DNA of 64,000 nt from positions 1-64,000 of the forward strand of contig USAN01000007.1 of the NCBI GenBank assembly GCA_900552645.1, in the 5' to 3' direction. This document shows positions 41,076 to 49,681 of the stretch, piece after piece. The notes below the pieces were generated by a model. That model made no database searches, was not told the DNA's origin, and worked only from the letters and a program-made list of their open reading frames with translations. The position numbers and the translations under genes were made by a program. Origin of the DNA: an uncultured Bacteroides sp. (GTDB lineage: Bacteria; Bacteroidota; Bacteroidia; Bacteroidales; Bacteroidaceae). Every line of letters starts with the position of its first letter. Position 1 is the first letter of the stretch.

Positions 41076-41393
41076 TTAAGCTAATAAAGCCTTTACTTTC
41101 TCTTCTATTTGTGCTTTTGTAGCAGCACCTACCTGTTTATCTACCACTTCTCCGTTCTTTATGAAAAGAATAGTAGGAATATTACGAACGCCAAATTTGC
41201 TTGTAAGTTCGTCATTATCATCAACATCACATTTTCCTATATTAACAGAATCCTTATATTGTTCGGCCAAAGCTTCAACATCAGGACCGATTTTTTTGCA
41301 AGGACCACACCAAGCAGCCCAAAAATCTACTACCAATGGTTTACCTTCTGCTACTAATGCTTCAAAATTATCATCTTTAATTTCCAATGCCAT
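41076..41393 (-). CDS. trxA: Thioredoxin
   Basis: Cytoplasmic disulfide reductase of 105 aa. FWAAWCGPCKK carries the active-site Cys29 and Cys32, and RNIPTILF near 74 holds the cis-proline opposite the active site. Length and motifs are those of classical thioredoxin 1. Its -7 box lies directly against the dnaE stop codon. Confidence 0.96.
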   Translation of the reverse strand: MALEIKDDNFEALVAEGKPLVVDFWAAWCGPCKKIGPDVEALAEQYKDSVNIGKCDVDDNDELTSKFGVRNIPTILFIKNGEVVDKQVGAATKAQIEEKVKALLA

Positions 41394-41432
41394 AGTTATT
41401 TTCTTTTTAAAGTTTAATTAAATATGTTAATG

Positions 41433-41440
41433 CAAATATA
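41433..41440 (-). promoter_or_regulatory. -7 box of trxA
   Basis: The minus strand reads TATATTTG, 39 nt upstream of the trxA ATG and immediately after the dnaE stop at 41441-41443. Confidence 0.5.
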
Positions 41441-44400
41441 CTAATTTATTTCATACTCCAACTGAGACTGACTTTTTATATATCCCATAACATCCTTATC
41501 CAATGTTATTTTTAATTGCTTCGAAACAAGATTGACATGCATCTGTCCATCTTCATCCTTTATGGTGAAGAAAAGCTCTACATTTCCTGGATGTTCCTTT
41601 GCTATTGTATGAAAATCTGTAATAAGTTCTTCATTCAATTCGGACAATGGTAACTTTACAGTTATTTTCTCTATAAGTTTATCCTTTACTTCGGATAAAA
41701 GCTCTATAATATTTACCTTTACCTCCCATTCTTCTTGTCTCCATTGCTTAGGTTGACACTTTCCTTTCATCAATAGAAACATGCCGTCCATAAAAAAGTT
41801 CTTTTTCTCGACCCATTCATTCCCAAAAAAAGCAAATTCTGCCGATCCTGAATAATCTTCAACTTTTGCTATCCCATAAGGTTTACCGGTTTTTGTATAT
41901 CCTTCGCGTACTCCTGTTACTATACCTCCCATTATAAGCTCTTGGTTTTGTAGCGGAGTAAGATTATTCAGATCTATCATCTTAGTTTTACATATGCTCT
42001 CAAGTATTACAGCATATTCATCCAATGGATGTGCCGAAAGATATATTCCAACAAGTTCTCTTTCACGATTAAGTTTTTCTAAATCGCTCCATACCGGCGA
42101 TGGTATTATTTCCGGAGTAGCTACTTCTATAACATTATCACCTCCAAACAGAGAGTTTACTGCTGCCGCTTTATCCATTTGGAACTTATTTCCATATCTT
42201 ACCAGGACTTCTGTAAATGTTTCATCCTTTGCATTCTTCACAAAGAAATCCTCACGTTTTATCTCTTTGAAATTATCAAAAGCTCCTGCCAATGCCAGAT
42301 TCTCTATATTTTTTCTGTTACATGCCGATAAATTAACTCTTTGTACGAAGTCGAATATATTCTTATAAGGGCCATTCTTTTCGCGTTCGTTTATGATACT
42401 TTGTACAGCACTCTCGCCTACTCCTTTTATGGCACCCAGTCCAAATCGTATATCTCCTTTATGATTTACGGAAAACTTATGAAAACTTTCATTCACATCA
42501 GGGCCAAGTGTACTAATTCCTGTGGCCTTGCTCTCGTCCATAAGTTTGGTAATTTCAGTAATGTTCGATATATTTCGGCTCATTGTAGCCGCCATATATT
42601 CCGAAGGATAATTAGCCTTAAGGAAAGCCGTCTGATATGCTACCCATGAATAGCATGTGGCATGTGACTTGTTGAAGGCATATGATGCAAACTTTTCCCA
42701 GTCGGTCCATATTTTTTCAAGCACTTTAGGATCGTGGCCATTTTTTTGTCCTCCGGCAATAAACTGTGGTTTCATATGATCTAGCTTGTCGCGCAGTTTC
42801 TTACCCATTGCTTTACGCAAAGCATCTGATTCGCCTCGGGTAAAGTTTGCAAGCAATCGCGACAAAAGCATGACTTGTTCTTGATATACAGTAATACCAT
42901 AAGTATCCTTAAGGTATTTTTCCATTACCGGTATATCATATTCTATAGGCTTCCTGCCATGCTTTCTATCGATGAAATCGGGAATATAGTCCATAGGTCC
43001 CGGTCGGTAAAGGGCGTTCATCGCAATCAAATCCTCGAAAGTAGAAGGCTCAAGTTCTCTAAGATACTTTTGCATACCGGCCGATTCAAACTGGAAGGTA
43101 CCTATCGTACGTCCTTCGCTATATAGTTCATACGTAGCAGAATCTTTTATATTAACCTGATCTATATCAACAATAATACCTTTACTGTTTTTTATATTCT
43201 CGACCGCCTCCTTTATGATAGACAGAGTTTTAAGTCCAAGGAAGTCCATCTTTATAAGTCCGGTATCTTCAATAACAGATCCTTCATACTGTGTTACCAG
43301 CATTTTTTCTCCTGTTTCCTTGTCATCGGCAGTACTTACAGGAACCCAGTCGGTTATATCATCACGGCAAATAATAGTACCACATGCATGCACACCGGTA
43401 TTACGAACGTTACCCTCCAGCATCTTTGCATACTTTATCGTATCTCGCAATATAGGATTTGTAGATACTTCTGCAGCCTGCAGTTCGGGTACATATGCAA
43501 TGGCATTTGGAAGATTCATCTTCTTATCGGGAATCTTGTCAGGAATAAGTTTACATAATCGGTCCGATTCGGAAAGAGGAAGCTTCTGTACACGTGCTAC
43601 ATCCTTTATTGCAAGTTTCGTGGCCATAGTACCATAAGTGATGATATGCGCAACCTTTTCGTATCCGTACTTTTCGGTTACCCAGTTCAATACCCTTCCA
43701 CGACCATCATCATCAAAGTCGACATCAATATCGGGCAGTGATATACGGTCCGGATTAAGGAAACGTTCAAAAAGCAAATCGTACTGAATAGGATCTATCT
43801 TGGTAATTTCAAGACAATAGGCCACTGCCGATCCTGCAGCCGATCCACGACCCGGACCAACAGATACGTCGAGTTCTTCGCGAGCTGCCCTGATAAAATC
43901 CTGTACAATAAGGAAATATCCGGGAAAACCCATGGTTTTCATAATATGAAGTTCGAAGTTAAGTCGTTCCTTTACTTCGTCACTCAAAACTTCTCCGTAA
44001 TATTTCTTGGCACCTTCAAGAGTAAGTTTCCTAAGATAATCTGCCTCAAGTTTTATACGATACAGTTTATCATATCCTCCAAGTTTTTCAATCTTTTCAT
44101 TTGCAGCCGCCTCACTCATTACTACATTACCATTTTCGTCCTGAGTAAATTCATCAAAAAGATCCTTCTCGCTATATTTTTTTCTATATCCTTCCTCTGT
44201 ACCAAACTCTTCAGGAATAGCAAAAGTTGGCATGATAGGTGCATGGTCTATGCTATAAAACTCTACCTTATCACATACTTCGACAGTATTTGCCAAAGCA
44301 TCGGGTACATCAGCAAAAACCTGATTCATCTCGGCCTTAGTTTTCATCCATTCCTGCTTTGAATATAGCATACGCTTAGGATCATCCAAGTCCTTCCCTG

Positions 44401-45238
44401 TACTTAGACATATAAGACGGTCGTGCGCTTCGGCATTTTCTTCATCAACAAAGTGAACGTCATTGGTACATACTAATTTTACGCCAAATTTCCTGGAATA
44501 CTCAATGAGCTTCACATTTGCCTTCTGCTGTAACTCGTATGCTTCATGATTTGCACGCTGCACCGTAGCCTTATGACGTTGCAGCTCCAAATAGAAATCA
44601 TCGCCAAATACACTTTTATACCATTGAATAGCCTCTTCTGCCTTTTCATAATTCTCGGATATGATATTTCTTGGTACTTCGCCAGCAACACAGGCGCTAC
44701 ATACAATCAATCCCTCATGATATTTTTCAAGTTCTACTCTATCTGTACGTGGCCTCATATAAAAGCCGTCGGTCCATGCCTTCGATACAAGCTTAATCAG
44801 GTTATGATATCCCTTTTGATTCTTAGCCAATACAATAAGGTGATATCCACCCTGGTCGGGTTTGCCCTCTTTATTAAAAAGTCTTCTTTTGGCAACATAC
44901 ATCTCACAGCCAAAAATAGGCTTGAATAATTTCTTCTTAGCCGCTTCAAGCTTTTCCTTGTAAGCCTTCAGTTCTTCTTCAGGATTTTCGCTATCAGCAC
45001 TACTCTTTTCAATGGCAGCTATCTTTTTCTTCAGATCTTTTATCTCACCATTTACTGGACCATTCTTCTTGTTTACATAGTTGAAGAACTCCTTTATACC
45101 AAACATGTCTCCATGATCGGTAATTGCAATTCCTTTCATTCCATCGGCAATTGCCTTGTCTACCAATCTGGTAATAGACGCCTGACCATCAAGAATGGAA
45201 TATTGACTATGTACATGTAAATGAACAAAATCCTGCAT
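41441..45238 (-). CDS. dnaE: DNA polymerase III alpha subunit
   Basis: Replicative polymerase of 1265 aa, longer than E. coli DnaE (1160 aa). The N-terminal PHP domain starts FVHLHVHSQYSILDG (about 4-18). An extra lysine/glutamate-rich stretch near 65-95 (EIKDLKKKIAAIEKSS) resembles an insertion. GPGRGSAAGS (about 460) and LPDIDVDFDDDGR (about 500-512) mark the palm with the catalytic aspartates. Fingers, a helix-hairpin-helix region (FGLGAIKGVGE near 930) and an OB-fold (GGIVTGVREGYTKTGKPYG near 1107) follow. It has a TATCTTTA box at 45269-45276 (minus), one mismatch from consensus. Confidence 0.97.
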   Translation of the reverse strand: MQDFVHLHVHSQYSILDGQASITRLVDKAIADGMKGIAITDHGDMFGIKEFFNYVNKKNGPVNGEIKDLKKKIAAIEKSSADSENPEEELKAYKEKLEAAKKKLFKPIFGCEMYVAKRRLFNKEGKPDQGGYHLIVLAKNQKGYHNLIKLVSKAWTDGFYMRPRTDRVELEKYHEGLIVCSACVAGEVPRNIISENYEKAEEAIQWYKSVFGDDFYLELQRHKATVQRANHEAYELQQKANVKLIEYSRKFGVKLVCTNDVHFVDEENAEAHDRLICLSTGKDLDDPKRMLYSKQEWMKTKAEMNQVFADVPDALANTVEVCDKVEFYSIDHAPIMPTFAIPEEFGTEEGYRKKYSEKDLFDEFTQDENGNVVMSEAAANEKIEKLGGYDKLYRIKLEADYLRKLTLEGAKKYYGEVLSDEVKERLNFELHIMKTMGFPGYFLIVQDFIRAAREELDVSVGPGRGSAAGSAVAYCLEITKIDPIQYDLLFERFLNPDRISLPDIDVDFDDDGRGRVLNWVTEKYGYEKVAHIITYGTMATKLAIKDVARVQKLPLSESDRLCKLIPDKIPDKKMNLPNAIAYVPELQAAEVSTNPILRDTIKYAKMLEGNVRNTGVHACGTIICRDDITDWVPVSTADDKETGEKMLVTQYEGSVIEDTGLIKMDFLGLKTLSIIKEAVENIKNSKGIIVDIDQVNIKDSATYELYSEGRTIGTFQFESAGMQKYLRELEPSTFEDLIAMNALYRPGPMDYIPDFIDRKHGRKPIEYDIPVMEKYLKDTYGITVYQEQVMLLSRLLANFTRGESDALRKAMGKKLRDKLDHMKPQFIAGGQKNGHDPKVLEKIWTDWEKFASYAFNKSHATCYSWVAYQTAFLKANYPSEYMAATMSRNISNITEITKLMDESKATGISTLGPDVNESFHKFSVNHKGDIRFGLGAIKGVGESAVQSIINEREKNGPYKNIFDFVQRVNLSACNRKNIENLALAGAFDNFKEIKREDFFVKNAKDETFTEVLVRYGNKFQMDKAAAVNSLFGGDNVIEVATPEIIPSPVWSDLEKLNRERELVGIYLSAHPLDEYAVILESICKTKMIDLNNLTPLQNQELIMGGIVTGVREGYTKTGKPYGIAKVEDYSGSAEFAFFGNEWVEKKNFFMDGMFLLMKGKCQPKQWRQEEWEVKVNIIELLSEVKDKLIEKITVKLPLSELNEELITDFHTIAKEHPGNVELFFTIKDEDGQMHVNLVSKQLKITLDKDVMGYIKSQSQLEYEIN

Positions 45239-45268
45239 AATATATAATTCTCATTTATAAAATTGGCT

Positions 45269-45276
45269 TAAAGATA
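45269..45276 (-). promoter_or_regulatory. Possible -7 box of dnaE
   Basis: The minus strand reads TATCTTTA, one base off TAnnTTTG, 30 nt before the dnaE ATG. Confidence 0.35.
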
Positions 45277-45405
45277 CTCTGCTTTCATAAAACGAACAAA
45301 AAGAAAGTAGCATAATTAACAATTAACATAAGTATTTTTTCTTTTAAAAGAGTTGCAATCTGCCATTTCTGTTACGTTTTATTTGGAGGGTTTTTAAATT
45401 AAGTA

Positions 45406-45413
45406 TATTTTTG
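45406..45413 (+). promoter_or_regulatory. -7 box of the psd-pssA operon
   Basis: TATTTTTG, 24 nt before the ATG at 45438. An in-frame TTG at 45411 is part of this box and so is not the start codon. Confidence 0.55.
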
Positions 45414-45437
45414 CCAGATAATTTGTTTTCTAATATC

Positions 45438-46127
45438 ATGCGTCGACTGAAAAAATTAAAAAAAATAAGACTCCACAGAGAAGGAACAAGCATTTTAATA
45501 ACGAGTGCAATTCTATTAATAGGAATTAATGCATTTATTTATTGGTTATTTGACTGTAAGGTTCCCTTTTACATATTTGCGGCAATCTCTACTGTTATTT
45601 ATCTTTTAATGATAAATTTCTTCCGTTGCCCAATTAGATTATTCGAACACGACACCGAAAATATTGTTGTTGCGCCTGCCGACGGTAAAATAGTTGTAAT
45701 TGAAGAAGTTGAAGAAAATGAGTATTTTCATGACAAAAGACTTATGATTTCAATATTTATGAGTGTTACAAACGTACATGCCAACTGGTATCCGGTAGAT
45801 GGTGTAGTAAAATATGTGGCACATCATGACGGCAAATTTCTTAAGGCCTGGCTTCCAAAAGCAAGTACCGAAAACGAACGTTCTACAATAGTAATAGAAA
45901 CCCCGGAAGGACAGACAGTAATGGCACGTCAGGTTGCCGGTGCAATGGCACGTCGTATTGTTACTTATGCCGAAGCTGGAGAAGACTGTTACATTGATGA
46001 GCACATGGGCTTCATCAAGTTTGGTTCACGTGTTGATGTATATTTACCTTTAGGAACTGAAATATGCGTCAAGATGGGACAGATTACTGTTGGTAACGAA
46101 ACCATAATCGCTAAGTTGAAACCATAA
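45438..46127 (+). CDS. psd: Phosphatidylserine decarboxylase (proenzyme)
   Basis: Makes phosphatidylethanolamine from phosphatidylserine at the inner membrane. The 229-aa proenzyme is of the short (PSD-A) type. Two hydrophobic helices (about 17-55) anchor it. MSVTNVHANWYPVDG carries the conserved histidine, and FGSRVD near the C-terminus holds the Gly196-Ser197 self-cleavage site that creates the pyruvoyl cofactor. pssA follows after 12 nt, pairing the two enzymes of the pathway. Confidence 0.95.
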   Translation: MRRLKKLKKIRLHREGTSILITSAILLIGINAFIYWLFDCKVPFYIFAAISTVIYLLMINFFRCPIRLFEHDTENIVVAPADGKIVVIEEVEENEYFHDKRLMISIFMSVTNVHANWYPVDGVVKYVAHHDGKFLKAWLPKASTENERSTIVIETPEGQTVMARQVAGAMARRIVTYAEAGEDCYIDEHMGFIKFGSRVDVYLPLGTEICVKMGQITVGNETIIAKLKP

Positions 46128-46139
46128 AACTAAAAAATC

Positions 46140-46853
46140 ATGGCAAATATTATAACTCGCCATATTCCCAATACTGTTACCTGCTGCAACTTGTTTTCGG
46201 GCTGCATTGCTTCTGTAATGGCCTTTCAGTCAAATTACAAGATGGCTATCATATTCATCATAATAGGAGCAGTTTTCGATTTCTTTGACGGAATGCTTGC
46301 AAGACTGCTCAAGGTATCTGGTCCTATGGGAAAAGAGTTGGATTCACTTGCCGACGACATAACATTCGGTTTTGCACCTGCAGCAATAGTATTCTCCTTA
46401 TTCAAGGAGGTGCATTATCCCGAATTTTTACTTCCATATTCTACTATATTTCCATACTTAGCATTTATAATTGCTGTTTTTTCAGCTTTACGACTTGCTA
46501 AGTTCAACATTGATCCTCGACAGAGCTCTTCTTTTATTGGAATGCCTACACCAGCCAATGCACTATTTTGGGGTTCACTTGTAGTTGGCTCACATTCATT
46601 TTTGATTTCAGAATCATTCAATGCCATATACTTGCTATTGTTAGTATTGCTAATGTCTTGGCTTCTGGTAGCTGAAATACCAATGTTCTCATTAAAATTC
46701 AAGAGTTTGGCTTGGAGTAAGAACAGAATAAGCTATATATTCCTAATAGTATGCATTCCACTACTTGTTTTCCTTAAGATAAGCGGTTTTGCAGCTATAA
46801 TATTATGGTATATTCTTTTATCTCTTGTTACAATAAAGAGAGTAAAACAATAA
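46140..46853 (+). CDS. pssA: CDP-diacylglycerol-serine O-phosphatidyltransferase
   Basis: Membrane enzyme of 237 aa that forms phosphatidylserine, the substrate of Psd encoded just upstream. The CDP-alcohol phosphotransferase signature D-G-x2-A-R-x8-G-x3-D-x3-D is present in FDGMLARLLKVSGPMGKELD (about 45-64), completed by SLADD. About seven transmembrane helices follow. It is the membrane-bound type II form, not the E. coli type. Confidence 0.94.
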   Translation: MANIITRHIPNTVTCCNLFSGCIASVMAFQSNYKMAIIFIIIGAVFDFFDGMLARLLKVSGPMGKELDSLADDITFGFAPAAIVFSLFKEVHYPEFLLPYSTIFPYLAFIIAVFSALRLAKFNIDPRQSSSFIGMPTPANALFWGSLVVGSHSFLISESFNAIYLLLLVLLMSWLLVAEIPMFSLKFKSLAWSKNRISYIFLIVCIPLLVFLKISGFAAIILWYILLSLVTIKRVKQ

Positions 46854-46898
46854 GGTTATAAAACTTGTTGTGAATATATTATTTAAACCTTTTAAGTT

Positions 46899-47174
46899 AT
46901 GTTCGGATTTTTCGGATTCATCCTCATCATATTTATCGTAATAGTTTTTATAGGATTATCTATAGTAGGAAATATTATCAGACTTTTCTTTAAGGTTGCC
47001 GGAGGTAAATCTTCTAAAGAGAAGAAGCAGACTTATACAAAATCGGAAGATTACGAATCATACCAGAACTCAAATCAAAGCAATAAAAGTCATAACAAAA
47101 GTGCTCCGGGTCATAAAAGGAAGATATTTGGCGATGATGAAGGAGAATATGTAGATTTTACAGAGATTAAATAG
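46899..47174 (+). CDS. DUF4834 family small membrane protein
   Basis: Protein of 91 aa: one N-terminal helix (FGFILIIFIVIVFIGLSIVG), a short amphipathic stretch, then a hydrophilic tail with Ser/Lys/Asn-rich low complexity (about 42-75) and the end DDEGEYVDFTEIK. This matches DUF4834, a Bacteroidetes family of unknown function. It follows pssA by 45 nt and may share its transcript. It ends one base before the stop of the convergent tadA gene. Confidence 0.75.
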   Translation: MFGFFGFILIIFIVIVFIGLSIVGNIIRLFFKVAGGKSSKEKKQTYTKSEDYESYQNSNQSNKSHNKSAPGHKRKIFGDDEGEYVDFTEIK

Positions 47175-47175
47175 C

Positions 47176-47613
47176 CTATCTTTTCTTCTTGAAAAACTCT
47201 CTTATCAATTCCGAGCATTCATTAGCCATAATACCTTTAACAACTACAGTCTTTGGATGAAGAGCATTTGGAGCAAATTTCTGATATCCTCTTTTTTCAT
47301 CCTCGGCACCAAATACAAGACGTCCCATCTGCGACCAGGCAATTGCGCCTGAACACATTACACATGGTTCGACCGTAACATATAAGGTACATTTATTAAG
47401 ATACTTTCCTCCAAGAGTATTGGAAGCAGCTGTTATAGCCTGCATTTCGGCATGAGCCGTAACATCCGTAAGAGTTTCCGTGAGATTATGACCTCTGCCT
47501 ATAATACGATCATTACATACTATTACCGCACCTACCGGCACCTCATCTCTATCCCAAGCTTTCTGGGCCTCCAACAAAGCCTGTTTCATATAAAACATAT
47601 CATCCATATTCAT
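47176..47613 (-). CDS. tadA: tRNA-specific adenosine deaminase
   Basis: Zinc deaminase of 145 aa that converts A34 to inosine in tRNA-Arg(ACG). TAHAEMQAI holds the zinc histidine and catalytic glutamate (about 54-62). VEPCVMCSGAI holds the two zinc cysteines (about 84-94). GAEDEKRGYQKF and the C-terminal ELIREFFKKKR fit TadA better than guanine deaminase, though small deaminases of this fold are easily confused. It overlaps the 77-aa gene upstream by 4 nt. Confidence 0.88.
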   Translation of the reverse strand: MNMDDMFYMKQALLEAQKAWDRDEVPVGAVIVCNDRIIGRGHNLTETLTDVTAHAEMQAITAASNTLGGKYLNKCTLYVTVEPCVMCSGAIAWSQMGRLVFGAEDEKRGYQKFAPNALHPKTVVVKGIMANECSELIREFFKKKR

Positions 47614-47843
47614 CTCCTCATATCATGTTCATTAAAAAGCGTAGGATAATCGTCCTCTATTTTCCTGTGAATAGAAGAGAGCACAATTTCCCTCAACCAT
47701 CTACCTTTATTTGTGATATTGTATTTTTCAAGATAATTGTCTATTATCTGTACTTCATCTTCACTAAGCAAGCAAACCATACGCTGCCTACGTTTAGGCG
47801 ATGAAGAAGGTACCTTTACTCTTTTTTTTCCGCAGTTCGTCAT
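47610..47843 (-). CDS. Small protein, possibly ribbon-helix-helix
   Basis: Protein of 77 aa with a basic N-terminus (KKRVKVPSSSPKRRQRM). The rest, MVCLLSEDEVQIIDNYLEKY then GRWLREIVLSSIHRK, looks like a short strand followed by two helices, as in ribbon-helix-helix or mobilisation accessory proteins. I do not recognise a named family. It overlaps the tadA start by 4 nt (ATGA), so the two are translationally coupled. The -7 box lies only 8 nt before its ATG. Confidence 0.6.
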   Translation of the reverse strand: MTNCGKKRVKVPSSSPKRRQRMVCLLSEDEVQIIDNYLEKYNITNKGRWLREIVLSSIHRKIEDDYPTLFNEHDMRR

Positions 47844-47851
47844 ATTTTTTA

Positions 47852-47859
47852 CAAAATTA
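47852..47859 (-). promoter_or_regulatory. -7 box of the 77-aa gene/tadA operon
   Basis: The minus strand reads TAATTTTG, 8 nt before the ATG at 47843, implying a very short leader. Confidence 0.4.
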
Positions 47860-47894
47860 CTCTTACTTATGTAAATACAAAGAATTTAAATAGT

Positions 47895-47902
47895 TATTTT
47901 TG
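47895..47902 (+). promoter_or_regulatory. -7 box of yraN
   Basis: TATTTTTG, 15 nt before the ATG at 47918. The in-frame TTG at 47900 is part of the box. Confidence 0.5.
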
Positions 47903-47917
47903 GTCAAAATATATGTC

Positions 47918-48283
47918 ATGGCAATACATAATGAACTGGGTAGCAAAGGAGAAGATGCAGCATGCCTCTTCTTGGAAAGTAAAGGATATCGAATTCTGAA
48001 CAGAAACTGGAGAGCAGGTAAGAAAGAATTGGATATAGTTGCCGAACAAGATGATGAATTGATTGTTATCGAAGTAAAGACTAGAAGAAATAATGACTTC
48101 GGAAATCCTGAAGATGCCGTTACTGACAAGAAGATTAGAAAAATAATATCGGCCACTGATGCCTATTTAAGGAAACATTGTATTGACAAATCAGTAAGAT
48201 TTGACGTCATAACCATAATAGGTAAAGATATTCCATTCGAAATAGAACATATAAAGGATGCATTTTATCCTCCTATATGGTAA
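47918..48283 (+). CDS. yraN: YraN/UPF0102 family endonuclease-like protein
   Basis: Protein of 121 aa with a restriction-endonuclease-like fold. The motif GEDAACLFLESKGYRIL (about 10-26) is followed by NWRAGKKELDIVAEQDDELI with a catalytic-type aspartate, and VIEVKTRRNNDFGNP (about 53-67) with the ExK pair. Predicted cytoplasmic nuclease-fold protein of unknown physiological role, widely conserved. The metalloprotease gene follows 20 nt downstream. Confidence 0.9.
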   Translation: MAIHNELGSKGEDAACLFLESKGYRILNRNWRAGKKELDIVAEQDDELIVIEVKTRRNNDFGNPEDAVTDKKIRKIISATDAYLRKHCIDKSVRFDVITIIGKDIPFEIEHIKDAFYPPIW

Positions 48284-48303
48284 TATAACTATAAAATATT
48301 TTT

Positions 48304-49611
48304 ATGAAGAAGACCATTTTATTGCTACTTGCTATCCTTATATGTACGCTATATGGCTGTAAGGACAATCAAGATACCCCCGAAGATCTTAATTTTACGG
48401 TATCGCAAACAACTTTTACTGATCTTTCGGCCGAAGAGAATAATGTACAAGTAAATATGACTTGTAACAAAGAATGGACGGCTATAAGCAATACCTCTTG
48501 GTGTACTGTAACTCCCACCACCGGAAACGGTAACACAGAATTATCAATTACTCTTGCCGCCAACGAATCAGTAACATCAAGAACAGCTATTATAACCTTA
48601 AAATGCAAAGATCTTATTAAACAGATTACCCTATCTCAGAAAGGAATTGACTTTTCTACATACAAATATACTATACCCGTTATATTTCATGTATTTTACA
48701 AGGATAAAAGCAATCCTTTACAATACGTAGATGCATCGCGTTTAAAGAGCATTCTTGAAAATGTAAATACACTATACAAAAAAAGTGGAATTTACGACAA
48801 GATAAACTTTGAGTTCGAACTTGCAACAACAGATAAAATTGGTAACAAACTTTCCACACCGGGCGTAGAGTATGTGTATTGGAATGATTCATATCCTATA
48901 GATTACATGAACTTCATGACAGACAATACAGGAAAATATACTACCTACTTATGGGAACCTAATGATTATATTAATGTAATGATATACAATTTTAAAGATG
49001 ACAGTTCTACTTCTATCACATTAGGAATATCTCACCTTCCCTTATCTATTAAGGGAAATACATTTCTTGAAGGACTCAATGAAACCACATATACCAGTCT
49101 AAATCTATCGAACCTTAAATATGCACTATGTGTATCAATAAACAGCTTAAAAATAAACTCAGAGAGTACTAATAAGATATATGACCCAAGTGACATAAAC
49201 GTTACATTGGCTCATGAACTTGGCCATTACTTAGGATTACATCATGTATTCTCGGAAACAGAATCGACTTTAGGATGTGAAGATACCGACTTCTGCACCG
49301 ATACAGAAAGTTATAATTTCAATGAATATCAGGCTTATTGCGATGACATATACAAAAATCATATAGAGGAATATACTTTCCAGAATCTTTTGAAACGTAC
49401 TAACTGCAGCAATCTTACTTTTATTTCCAAAAACATAATGGATTATGCAGTTGGATATGCAAATGAATTTACAGCACAGCAGGCGGCTCGCATGCGACAT
49501 GTATTGGTGTATAGCCCTCTTATTCCCGGTCCAAAAAACATTTCATCTCAATCTACAAGTTCACGATCTTACGAAGGGCCGCTCGACTTGCCTATTAAAG
49601 TTCTAAAATAA
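48304..49611 (+). CDS. Zinc metalloprotease lipoprotein with BACON-like domain
   Basis: Surface lipoprotein of 435 aa. The signal peptide ends in lipobox LYGC (Cys19). Residues about 32-115 form a BACON-like beta domain (NKEWTAISNTSWCTVTPTTG then TLSQKG), which in this phylum often binds carbohydrate or acts as a spacer. The catalytic domain carries HELGHYLGLHH at 304-314, the HExxHxxGxxH metzincin zinc site. IMDYAVG near 379 is the Met-turn. This fits pappalysin-type (M43) proteases. Substrate unknown. It may share a transcript with yraN. Confidence 0.85.
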   Translation: MKKTILLLLAILICTLYGCKDNQDTPEDLNFTVSQTTFTDLSAEENNVQVNMTCNKEWTAISNTSWCTVTPTTGNGNTELSITLAANESVTSRTAIITLKCKDLIKQITLSQKGIDFSTYKYTIPVIFHVFYKDKSNPLQYVDASRLKSILENVNTLYKKSGIYDKINFEFELATTDKIGNKLSTPGVEYVYWNDSYPIDYMNFMTDNTGKYTTYLWEPNDYINVMIYNFKDDSSTSITLGISHLPLSIKGNTFLEGLNETTYTSLNLSNLKYALCVSINSLKINSESTNKIYDPSDINVTLAHELGHYLGLHHVFSETESTLGCEDTDFCTDTESYNFNEYQAYCDDIYKNHIEEYTFQNLLKRTNCSNLTFISKNIMDYAVGYANEFTAQQAARMRHVLVYSPLIPGPKNISSQSTSSRSYEGPLDLPIKVLK

Positions 49612-49647
49612 TAGTATGAAAATTAATATCTTAAAAGATTAATATTT

Positions 49648-49655
49648 TATTTTTG
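49648..49655 (+). promoter_or_regulatory. -7 box of pyrH
   Basis: TATTTTTG, 26 nt before the ATG at 49682. Confidence 0.55.
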
Positions 49656-49681
49656 CATAATAAAAGCAACTACATAATATT

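Noticed and set aside
43946..44362. 138-codon plus-strand frame inside dnaE
   Set aside because: Antisense shadow of dnaE with no independent support; many similar frames exist opposite long genes in this AT-rich DNA.
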